Positions 1-6,489 of a stretch of 11,296 nt of DNA are shown here, one piece after another. Origin of the DNA: Clostridia bacterium (GTDB taxonomy: Bacteria; Bacillota; Clostridia; Oscillospirales; CAG-272); assembly GCA_017461825.1 (NCBI GenBank), contig JAFTXB010000067.1, positions 1 to 11,296 on the forward strand. The letters are read 5' to 3'. The position numbers and the translations under genes are program-made. A model generated the notes under the pieces. That model saw nothing but the letters and a program-made list of their open reading frames with translations, ran no database searches and had not been told where the DNA came from. How positions within the stretch are numbered: position 1 is the stretch's first letter; each line of letters opens with the position of its first letter.

Positions 1-3000
1 CATTTACAAAATCGTAAATGAGTACGGGACGGCAAGACATTGCATAATGGTTATCGTAAACCATTACATCAAGGTAGTATCTGTTCTCCTCGCGCGACTT
101 ATCATATTCGGTACGGAAAGTAGCATCCGTAATGGTAGGAGCTTCGTAGTCAAGATAGAAGGAGAAGCTGTAGGAATCGGATATGTTTTCTCCACCGTCC
201 CAGTCAAGCTTTGCGCTCATCGTAACTTCATAGTGGGCGTTGTTATAGCCAAACAGCTTATTCGTCTCATCATCCAACATTTGGATATCGATTCTGGATG
301 CGTAAGGACCGGGAGCTCCACGGTAGTGAGACTTGTAGCAGTTATATTCGGTCATTTCCCAAACGACCTCACCCGTGTCTGTGTTCACGATCGATACGTT
401 CATCTCTTTTGCATTGCGGAGAAGTCCTGTAAACACACCGTAGATTCCGCTTATGCTCGATTTAAAATAGGAGATTGATGCATGCTCGCGGGTTGCGGGA
501 ATGGGGGAATATGCATCCTCATCCATTGTGTAGAGGTAGGTTCCGAGAGGAAGAATATAGTCATAGTAATAAGAACCGAGAGGAGTCGTTGCGTAATAGT
601 CGGCTTTGATCTTATCATCGTCATCTATTGCATCATCGTGCGCCTCTGTCTCAACCTCGTAATAATCAAGGTCAAAGATGGGAGCATCGCCCCAGTTTCC
701 GTAGAAAGCAAGGAAAGGAGCGTTCAGGTCAACTCCGTTCTCATCGGTATTATTAAAGGTAAGAAATCCTTCAACAAACATACCGTTTTCAAAGGTAGAG
801 TCAATATAGCTCTTATCTGCATCGGAAAGCGTGATCTTAACAGTGATCGTTGCAGTTTGATTTGCGGCAACGGTAACAACACCGTCGGTAAGCGTTCCGC
901 CCTCCACCGAATACTCGGAAGTGTTGGAAAGCAGATAAGCGATCTCAGCAACATACTCGGGATCAGATGTGGAAATACTTTCTGTCATCGTAATGTTTCC
1001 GAGCTTGTAGCTTACAGGAGCATTTGAAACGTTAACAAGTTTTATTGCCATTTCATAAACGCCTGTGCGGAGCGGGTCGTCTCCAAGTTCAAGCTTGGTC
1101 TTTCCTATTCCGTCAACGAGAAGATATGCTGATGTTGTGGTTGCCTTTTTCAGATCGGCAAGACCGGCGCCCTGCTTTCTGGGGGAATAAGGATTGCCCT
1201 TTCTGTCAAGTGCGATCGTTGCGGTCGACATACAGAGTCGGTTCACAAGGTCGCGCGCTTCAACATCGGACAGATCGGGGAACTTTTCATTTACATACTG
1301 ACGGATCAGAACCGAGATACCGCACATGTTTGGTGACGCCATACTCGTTCCGCTGAGCTCGTCATATTCACCGCCTACCACTGCGGAATTAATGTTTCCG
1401 CCGTGAGCGGTGATCTCGGGCTTAAGCTTAAGGTCGGGAGTCGGTCCCCAAGAAGAGAATCCACTCATAAAGGGACCTGCAAGATTGCTAAGATCAAATT
1501 CCAGTGTGCCACTTTCGCGTGCGGCAAGAATTTCACCTTCATCCTTTCCGATCGAAACCGCAGGGATCTTTGCGTGGTTACCGATCGTCATCGTAATATC
1601 ACCGTATACATTATTATAAATGATCACGGCGATTGCTCCGGCTTCCTGCGCGAACTGAACCTTTTCTTCAAAAGTAATGTCGCCTCTCTGCACGAGCGCA
1701 ATCTTATTCTTGACATCAAGACCTGCGTAGTTAATCGCAAGTCCAAAACCGGGAACCGTTACATATTCATAGGTTTTCTTTTCGCCTTCTTTGATATTCA
1801 TCATAGCAAAGAAGTCGTATTCCTCAGCAGAAGTGCTGAAAGACTTAATGAAGAATACAACCTGATCGCCGTTGGCAAGCATATAGTTTTCCTTCTTACC
1901 GCTGACAGACGCAACAGCAAGAGATGCGGAATAGGTTGCGGGAGAACCGACTGTAGCGGAGTCGGGATTGTCGGTCTTGTTTGTGTTTCCGTCTTCACCG
2001 CCAAAGCCCGAGCTGTAGTCATTGGAAGCTGCAACGACCAGAGAGATACCTGCCTGCTCTACTCTGCTGTAGAGCTCGTTTTTGTAGATCTCCTCAGCAT
2101 CCGACTCATAAGAGAATCCGCAAGAGGATCCAAGGCTCATGTTAATAGCATCAACTCCAAGGACAATACAGTCCTCAAGTGCTGCAATGATATCTCCGTC
2201 CTCAGCGCCATCTTTATAGTCGCTGAACACCTTCATGATCGCAAGTTGCGCGTCAATAGCAACACCGGTAATTACGTCATCCTTACCTGCAATAATGCCT
2301 GCAACGTGAGTTCCATGGCTGTTCTCGAACGGCATGATATCGGGATCCTTATCCGCATAGTCATAACCGTACGCAATCTTATTTCCGGTAAGATTGCCGT
2401 AATAGACTTCTCTTGCCTCAAGACCGGGAGTAAATTTGTTTGCAGCAGTACCGGGAATAAGAGCGGCGATATCGTCGCGGTCATAGCGGGGATCAACCAC
2501 AGTATAGGAGGTAAAAGCAGAGTGCGCATAGTCACAGCCTGTATCAAGAACAGCTACGATGGTTCCCTTTCCGGTATACGGTACACTCGCACTGTTAAAG
2601 ATACCGGTATCGTAAACATCAACAGGATTATTAACAGCCTCGAGAGGCGCATATGTACTCGAAACCATAATTCTTGAGATCCCGTCGATCTCGCAGATCG
2701 CCTCAAGATCCTCAAAGGTCGTATCAACGTAAACGCCATCAAGAATATGAACGTAACTCTGTCTTACATCGCCAATCAGCTCTTTTTCTTGAAGCTCGGC
2801 AATAATGGGAGCTCGAGCCGCTTCAAGTTCTTTTTCAATATCCTTTGCGGCATCGGAAAGCTTAAATTCTTCATAAGACATCTTGTTCGCATAAGATTCA
2901 TTGTATTTTTCAACCAACGAATCATCTGTAAACGTTAGAATGACCGAAACGGCCCCTGAAAGCGCATAATCGTCAATTCGATGAAGAAGGTCCTGCTTCA

Positions 3001-3244
3001 TCGTTCTGAGTATATCATCACGCAATTGCTCTGCGATCTCATTACTGTCAAAGGTACCAAATCCATTTGAAGCAGACGAGCTATTGCCCATTTTGTCTCC
3101 TCCGAAAATGGCACCTATCTCCTTAACTCCGGCAACAACACCAAAAGCCATGGATTCGACAAGTAAGACAATAGTAAGCAGGGCGACCACGCATCTGACT
3201 TTGATGTTCTTAAAATGTCGTTTTGTTGGATTGTTCTTGTGCAT
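1..3244 (-). CDS. Secreted S8-family (subtilisin-like) serine protease, C5a-peptidase/lactocepin type, 3' end off left edge
   Basis: The minus strand reads open without a stop from an ATG at 3244-3242 to the window edge, giving 1081 residues of an incomplete protein. A TGAGGAA ribosome binding site lies about 7 bases upstream. Residues 1-17 are basic and 18-40 hydrophobic, so it carries a signal peptide or signal anchor. Residues about 86-190 look like an I9-type inhibitory pro-domain. The subtilase triad is intact: Asp234 (VLDTGCD), His310 (NSHGTHVAG) and Ser634 (SGTSMASP), with oxyanion Asn408 (AASND). The long gap between Asn408 and Ser634 holds a protease-associated (PA) domain, core about 510-550 (NKIALVQRGDITFEEK). 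Residues about 720-860 resemble the Fn3-like domain of streptococcal C5a peptidase and lactocepin, including the PFLAFYGNWG signature, and a second beta-rich domain follows (DYEAPTI near 1028). It is expected to be exported, self-processed and to degrade extracellular proteins or peptides. The missing C-terminus would show whether it is wall- or membrane-anchored. Substrate is unknown. Confidence 0.93.
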   Translation of the reverse strand, partial: MHKNNPTKRHFKNIKVRCVVALLTIVLLVESMAFGVVAGVKEIGAIFGGDKMGNSSSASNGFGTFDSNEIAEQLRDDILRTMKQDLLHRIDDYALSGAVSVILTFTDDSLVEKYNESYANKMSYEEFKLSDAAKDIEKELEAARAPIIAELQEKELIGDVRQSYVHILDGVYVDTTFEDLEAICEIDGISRIMVSSTYAPLEAVNNPVDVYDTGIFNSASVPYTGKGTIVAVLDTGCDYAHSAFTSYTVVDPRYDRDDIAALIPGTAANKFTPGLEAREVYYGNLTGNKIAYGYDYADKDPDIMPFENSHGTHVAGIIAGKDDVITGVAIDAQLAIMKVFSDYKDGAEDGDIIAALEDCIVLGVDAINMSLGSSCGFSYESDAEEIYKNELYSRVEQAGISLVVAASNDYSSGFGGEDGNTNKTDNPDSATVGSPATYSASLAVASVSGKKENYMLANGDQVVFFIKSFSTSAEEYDFFAMMNIKEGEKKTYEYVTVPGFGLAINYAGLDVKNKIALVQRGDITFEEKVQFAQEAGAIAVIIYNNVYGDITMTIGNHAKIPAVSIGKDEGEILAARESGTLEFDLSNLAGPFMSGFSSWGPTPDLKLKPEITAHGGNINSAVVGGEYDELSGTSMASPNMCGISVLIRQYVNEKFPDLSDVEARDLVNRLCMSTATIALDRKGNPYSPRKQGAGLADLKKATTTSAYLLVDGIGKTKLELGDDPLRTGVYEMAIKLVNVSNAPVSYKLGNITMTESISTSDPEYVAEIAYLLSNTSEYSVEGGTLTDGVVTVAANQTATITVKITLSDADKSYIDSTFENGMFVEGFLTFNNTDENGVDLNAPFLAFYGNWGDAPIFDLDYYEVETEAHDDAIDDDDKIKADYYATTPLGSYYYDYILPLGTYLYTMDEDAYSPIPATREHASISYFKSSISGIYGVFTGLLRNAKEMNVSIVNTDTGEVVWEMTEYNCYKSHYRGAPGPYASRIDIQMLDDETNKLFGYNNAHYEVTMSAKLDWDGGENISDSYSFSFYLDYEAPTITDATFRTEYDKSREENRYYLDVMVYDNHYAMSCRPVLIYDFVN

Positions 3245-3267
3245 TTTCTTTTCCTCACATTTGCAAA

Positions 3268-3307
3268 TTGAATAATCGATGCCGCTCCGCTATTGCGAAT
3301 TATTCAA
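3268..3307 (-). promoter_or_regulatory. Imperfect hairpin in the protease leader, just upstream of the ribosome binding site
   Basis: TTGAATAATCG (3268-3278) and CGAATTATTCAA (3296-3307) are inverted repeats that pair over 11 bp with one bulged base and a 17-base loop. The structure ends about 12 bases from the ribosome binding site at 3256-3251. No T-run follows it in the direction of transcription, so it is not a terminator. It could influence translation or mRNA stability, but that role is inferred from position only. Confidence 0.4.
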
Positions 3308-3432
3308 GCAACCATACTTCATAAAAAAAGCTCCGTTCGTTTGAAACTGCGCAAAAAGCGAACTTCAGTCAAATCAGAACTCTGTCTAAAAAATGTGTAT
3401 ATGCCCGCAGCATAAAATATTCATACCAATGT

Positions 3433-3461
3433 AGTATACCATTTTTACATTTATTTGTCAA
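3433..3461 (-). promoter_or_regulatory. Promoter of the S8 protease gene
   Basis: Reading on the minus strand, TTGACA (3461-3456), a 17-base spacer and TATACT (3438-3433) form an almost perfect sigma-A-type promoter. A run of A/T-only sequence directly upstream (about 3462-3508) could act as an UP-like element. Transcription would start near 3426, giving a leader of about 180 bases before the ATG at 3244. Confidence 0.85.
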
Positions 3462-3683
3462 TACTTATTCTAAATTATTCATAATTAATATATATTTTTT
3501 TTAAAAAAAGTCCTATCTTTCGTCTCTCTTCTAATCATTTCCCGAAAAAGCCTCATTATTTTTCCGTCAACTGTGCTCCAAATATACAGCAACTGACATT
3601 TTTTGCAAGTTATCATTCTCTTCCTTGCATTTTTGCATTCGCGCTTTCGCGCAAAGAGAAATAAAATACTCGCAACTATCTTC

Positions 3684-3712
3684 TTGACAAAAAAGCATAT
3701 TTATGGTAGAAT
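3684..3712 (+). promoter_or_regulatory. Promoter of the lipoprotein gene (and probably ychF)
   Basis: TTGACA (3684-3689), a 17-base spacer and TAGAAT (3707-3712) make a near-consensus sigma-A-type promoter. The predicted transcription start near 3719 lies about 30 bases before the ATG at 3749, so the leader is short. No terminator follows the lipoprotein gene, so this promoter probably also serves ychF. Confidence 0.85.
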
Positions 3713-3748
3713 AGTATATTGATATCAAAACAGCCAAAGGAGATCATT

Positions 3749-4555
3749 ATGAAAAAAAGAATTTTACCATTTCTTCTTGTGATGACACTCACAGTATCTG
3801 CTTTTTCGCTTTATTCCTGTGTGAATAACAATGGCGACTCTTCCGAATCAGATACCACAAAAGAAGAGGTAACCACGACCGACAACACTTCGGAAACAAC
3901 TGAATCAAGTAAGGGAACCCCCGCTGTTGTGACAAAGCATAAATACGGCGACTTTGATTATTGGCTTTCTTCTCCGGCTATCACGGATGATGGGCTTCCC
4001 CTTATCGTGTATCTTCACGATGAAAGTGACGGTGGTGACGGGATCGATGCCATGATCAAAAATGAGGGGCTTACCAAAATGCTTTATGAAGGCGGAGTTT
4101 ATCCTAATGCTTACGTTTTGATTCCTAACCTTTCCAAAACCGAGAAAAACTGGTATGATGTAAAATATCAGCTTGAAACGCTTATTTCTCTTGTTTCATC
4201 CGCAAACAAAATTGATCCGTCAAAAATCTATCTTACCGGCGTTGGAAAAGGCGCGACGGGCGTATACGAAATCGCAATGTCTATGCCAACCGCCTTTGCG
4301 GCATTTGCGCCTGTAGGAGGAACAGCTCCCAATATTGCCGATATAGAAAAACTGAAAAATGTAAAGATTGCAGCTTATGTCGGTATTAATATTGAAGAGT
4401 CTGACTCAGCGGCTATTTCGGATTTTTTGTTTGAACTCGGAAAAATCAACAAGAGTATCGAAGTATTTACGCTCGAGAATTATAACGCCTCGAACTATGT
4501 ACGGATTTATTCGGACATGGAGTATAACCTCCTTGAAACACTTATCGGTTATTAA
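3749..4555 (+). CDS. Lipoprotein with alpha/beta-hydrolase fold lacking the catalytic serine (probable pseudo-esterase)
   Basis: The protein has 268 residues. The ATG at 3749 is chosen because AAAGGAGAT (3736-3744) sits just upstream; an in-frame ATG ten codons earlier (3719) has no ribosome binding site and falls at the predicted transcription start. Residues 1-23 form a signal peptide ending LYSC, so Cys24 is the likely lipidated residue. A Ser/Thr/Glu-rich linker (about 28-56) follows. From about 63 on, the chain resembles secreted esterases of the PHB-depolymerase/feruloyl-esterase-like group: LPLIVYLHDES (about 83-93) matches the oxyanion-side strand, and DPSKIYLTGVGKGATGVYE (about 156-174) matches the nucleophile elbow. 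The usual GxSxG is here GVGKG, with Gly166 (codon GGA, 4244-4246) in place of Ser. The region where an acid is normally found (VGINIEES) and the C-terminal His region (NASNYVRIY) also lack obvious catalytic residues. I infer an extracellular binding or sensing role rather than hydrolysis. Its partner is unknown. It is transcribed divergently from the S8 protease and lies 43 bases before ychF. Confidence 0.75.
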   Translation: MKKRILPFLLVMTLTVSAFSLYSCVNNNGDSSESDTTKEEVTTTDNTSETTESSKGTPAVVTKHKYGDFDYWLSSPAITDDGLPLIVYLHDESDGGDGIDAMIKNEGLTKMLYEGGVYPNAYVLIPNLSKTEKNWYDVKYQLETLISLVSSANKIDPSKIYLTGVGKGATGVYEIAMSMPTAFAAFAPVGGTAPNIADIEKLKNVKIAAYVGINIEESDSAAISDFLFELGKINKSIEVFTLENYNASNYVRIYSDMEYNLLETLIGY

Positions 4556-4598
4556 TCCCCATCACTTATCATGCTTGAAAACAAAGGAGATATAAAAA

Positions 4599-5693
4599 AT
4601 GAAACTTGGTATCGTAGGACTTCCAAATGTCGGAAAAAGCACACTTTTTAATGCTCTGACAAATGCAGGTGCGGAATCGGCAAATTACCCTTTCTGTACC
4701 ATCGAACCCAATGTTGGTGTTGTTACAGTTCCTGACAGTCGGTTGGATTTTTTGGCTGATATGCATCACCCCAACAAATATACCCCCGCTGTAATTGAAT
4801 TTGTTGACATTGCGGGACTTGTCAAAGGTGCATCCAAAGGTGAAGGATTGGGAAATCAATTTCTTGCAAATATTCGTGAAGTAGATGCGATCCTTCACGT
4901 CATTCGTTGCTTTGAGAACGAAAATATTATACACGTAGACGGTGCGATCGATCCCATGCGCGACCTTGAAACCATCAACCTCGAGCTGATCTTTGCCGAT
5001 ATGGAAGTGCTGGAACGCCGTATGGACCGTACTCGCAAGGCAATGAAAGCTGACAAAAAATTTGCTGTTGAACTTGCTGTTTTTGAAAAGTTGATGGCAG
5101 CCTTGGCAGAGGGTAAATGTGCCCGTACAGTGGAACTTTCCGATGATGAAGAAGCATGCCTTTATGACACTCCCCTGCTTACCCGCAAGCCCGTGATCTA
5201 TGTTGCAAATGTCAGTGAGGATGAGGCAGGAACCGAACCAACCGACAATGAGGCTTACGCCGCTCTCAAAGCATACGCTGAAACCGAGCACTCCGAGGTT
5301 ATTCCGATCTGCTGCCAGATCGAAGCCGAGATTGCCGAGCTTTCAGGAGAAGAAAAGGCAATGTTCCTCTCCGACATGGGAATTGAGGAAAGCGGACTCG
5401 ACCGATTGATCAAGGCAAGCTATTCTCTTTTGGGGCTCATCAGTTTCCTTACCGCAGGGCCGGACGAATGCCGTGCTTGGACGATCCGACGCGGAACAAA
5501 AGCACCGAAGGCAGCAGGCAAGATCCACTCGGACATCGAGCGTGGATTTATCCGTGCTGAGGTCGTGGCGTTTGACGATCTGCAAAAATACGGAACCATG
5601 AACGCCGTTAAAGATGCAGGACTTCTTCGCAGTGAGGGCAAGGAATACGTCATGCAAGACGGCGATATCGTATTTTTCAGATTTAATGTTTGA
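4599..5693 (+). CDS. ychF: Redox-regulated ATPase YchF (OLA1/Obg-related)
   Basis: This 364-residue protein matches the usual length of YchF, a translation-factor-class P-loop ATPase that binds ribosomes and is linked to stress responses. The P-loop is GLPNVGKST (7-15). The switch II motif is DIAG (70-73). The G4 position reads NVSE (204-207) instead of NKxD, the change that shifts the family from GTP to ATP. A coiled-coil helical insert lies at about 130-170, and a TGS domain fills the C-terminus from about 280 (LISFLTAGPDECRAWTIRRG). Cys33 in NYPFC corresponds to E. coli Cys35, implicated in redox inhibition. AAAGGAG sits 10 bases upstream of the ATG. There is no promoter or terminator in the 43-base gap to the lipoprotein gene, so the two are probably co-transcribed. 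Their functional link is unclear. Confidence 0.97.
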   Translation: MKLGIVGLPNVGKSTLFNALTNAGAESANYPFCTIEPNVGVVTVPDSRLDFLADMHHPNKYTPAVIEFVDIAGLVKGASKGEGLGNQFLANIREVDAILHVIRCFENENIIHVDGAIDPMRDLETINLELIFADMEVLERRMDRTRKAMKADKKFAVELAVFEKLMAALAEGKCARTVELSDDEEACLYDTPLLTRKPVIYVANVSEDEAGTEPTDNEAYAALKAYAETEHSEVIPICCQIEAEIAELSGEEKAMFLSDMGIEESGLDRLIKASYSLLGLISFLTAGPDECRAWTIRRGTKAPKAAGKIHSDIERGFIRAEVVAFDDLQKYGTMNAVKDAGLLRSEGKEYVMQDGDIVFFRFNV

Positions 5694-5710
5694 TATCAGA
5701 TATATACTTT

Positions 5711-5743
5711 GAGTGGGAGATGGGTAATCTCTCACTCTTTTTT
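5711..5743 (+). terminator. Rho-independent terminator after ychF
   Basis: GAGTGGGAGAT (5711-5721) pairs with ATCTCTCACTC (5727-5737) over 11 bp with one G-U pair and a 5-base loop, followed directly by six T residues (5738-5743). It lies 17 bases after the ychF stop and separates ychF from the next operon. Confidence 0.92.
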
Positions 5744-5776
5744 GATTGAGATTACAGACTATTTTTTAAAAAACAG

Positions 5777-5805
5777 TAGACAAGCCGTTTAAAATGTGGT
5801 ATAAT
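5777..5805 (+). promoter_or_regulatory. Promoter of the MBL-hydrolase / gltX / glnS operon
   Basis: TAGACA (5777-5782), a 17-base spacer and TATAAT (5800-5805) form a strong sigma-A-type promoter. Transcription would start near 5812, leaving a leader of only about 30 bases, so there is no room for a T-box even though the operon encodes two aminoacyl-tRNA synthetases. Confidence 0.85.
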
Positions 5806-5825
5806 AAAATGAGTTATTTTGCGAC

Positions 5826-5833
5826 AAAGGAGG
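5826..5833 (+). promoter_or_regulatory. Strong ribosome binding site that fixes a UUG start
   Basis: AAAGGAGG lies 9 bases before the TTG at 5843. The next upstream in-frame candidate (TTG at 5819) would place this site inside the coding region and has nothing upstream of it. No in-frame ATG occurs nearby, so translation most likely starts at the UUG. Confidence 0.85.
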
Positions 5834-5842
5834 CTGATAGCT

Positions 5843-6463
5843 TTGGAGATTGAAAATTTATATCCCGGCTCTTGGGGCTCAAATTGCTATTTGCTCACCG
5901 TTGGATCGCATGCGGCTTTGGTCGATCCAAGCGCAAACGCCTATACGCTGATGGATGCGGTGGCGCAGAAAGGCGCGATATTAGAGCTTATTTTGCTCAC
6001 CCATGGACACTTTGACCACATCGTGTCGATCGACACCCTGCGGCAATATACAGATGCTCCTGTAATGATCCACGAGGACGATGCCGAAATGCTTGGTGAT
6101 TCCACAAAAAATGCATTTTATACCTTTTTTCGCCAAGAGCGCAACTACCGTGATGCCGACCGCGTGTTGACAGACGGAGAGATCTTAAAGCTGGGAGACG
6201 AAATGATCCGTGTCATTCACACCCCCGGACATTCCGCGGGATCGGTCTGTTACCTCTGCAATGAAAATCAATTTCTTCTCACGGGCGACACGCTGTTCGA
6301 CGAAGGGGTTGGCAGATGCGACCTTTGGAAGGGTGACGCCGATCAACTGAGAAATTCACTCAAAAAGCTTCGCGACTTTCCGCAAAACAGCCTCATTTAC
6401 CCCGGACACGGCGCCCCGGCTCGACTGGGTATCGCGCTTGATCTGGCAGCTTATCTTATTTGA
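5843..6463 (+). CDS. MBL-fold metallo-hydrolase, glyoxalase II-like
   Basis: This 206-residue protein starts at a UUG codon (5843), chosen because AAAGGAGG is 9 bases upstream. It has the metallo-beta-lactamase fold metal ligands in order: THGHFDH (His54, His56, Asp58, His59), HTPGHSAGS (His130), GDTLF (Asp149) and YPGHG (His189). These bind a two-metal centre, typically Zn or Fe. The short length without the extra helical C-terminal domain of classical hydroxyacylglutathione hydrolase places it with the YcbL-like group common in anaerobes. The likely reaction is hydrolysis of a thioester or related ester such as a lactoyl-thiol conjugate, but the substrate is not shown by the sequence. It is the first gene of a run with gltX, whose ATG is 26 bases after its stop. 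Whether it contributes to tRNA charging or is simply carried in the same transcript is unknown. Confidence 0.92.
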   Translation: MEIENLYPGSWGSNCYLLTVGSHAALVDPSANAYTLMDAVAQKGAILELILLTHGHFDHIVSIDTLRQYTDAPVMIHEDDAEMLGDSTKNAFYTFFRQERNYRDADRVLTDGEILKLGDEMIRVIHTPGHSAGSVCYLCNENQFLLTGDTLFDEGVGRCDLWKGDADQLRNSLKKLRDFPQNSLIYPGHGAPARLGIALDLAAYLI

Positions 6464-6489
6464 CAACTCAGAAAGGATATATAAAAACC

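Larger units (their letters stand above)
3245..3748. other. AT-rich divergent intergenic region between the protease and the lipoprotein
   Basis: This gap of about 500 bases contains no convincing coding frame. It holds the protease leader (3245-3426), the minus promoter (3433-3461), a strongly AT-rich stretch with A- and T-tracts (about 3462-3510), and the plus promoter (3684-3712). A small GCGC-TTTC-GCGC dyad lies near 3641-3652; read on the minus strand its loop is GAAA. It is not followed by a T-run in either direction and I assign it no function. No T-box or known riboswitch core was recognised. Confidence 0.7.

Noticed and set aside
628..650. An acidic DDDDK stretch in the protease, resembling an enterokinase or processing site
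   Set aside because: It lies in the beta-rich region near the Fn3-like domain, not at a domain boundary where processing is expected. A short acidic run in an acidic secreted protein is unremarkable.
1403..2677. A 424-codon open frame on the plus strand, with other shorter plus-strand frames from 47 to 3275
   Set aside because: It lies opposite the S8 protease catalytic domain, whose minus-strand frame contains all catalytic motifs. The plus frame has no recognisable domain, a Cys/Arg/Ser/Val-rich composition typical of antisense reading, and no good ribosome binding site.
3604..3629. Inverted repeat TGCAAG-N14-CTTGCA upstream of the lipoprotein promoter, a possible operator
   Set aside because: Only six bases per arm with no extension. 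A match of this size is expected by chance in several hundred AT-rich bases.
4569..5291. A 240-codon open frame on the minus strand
   Set aside because: It is antisense to ychF, which shows every G motif in order; the minus frame is Phe/Cys-rich and unrecognisable.
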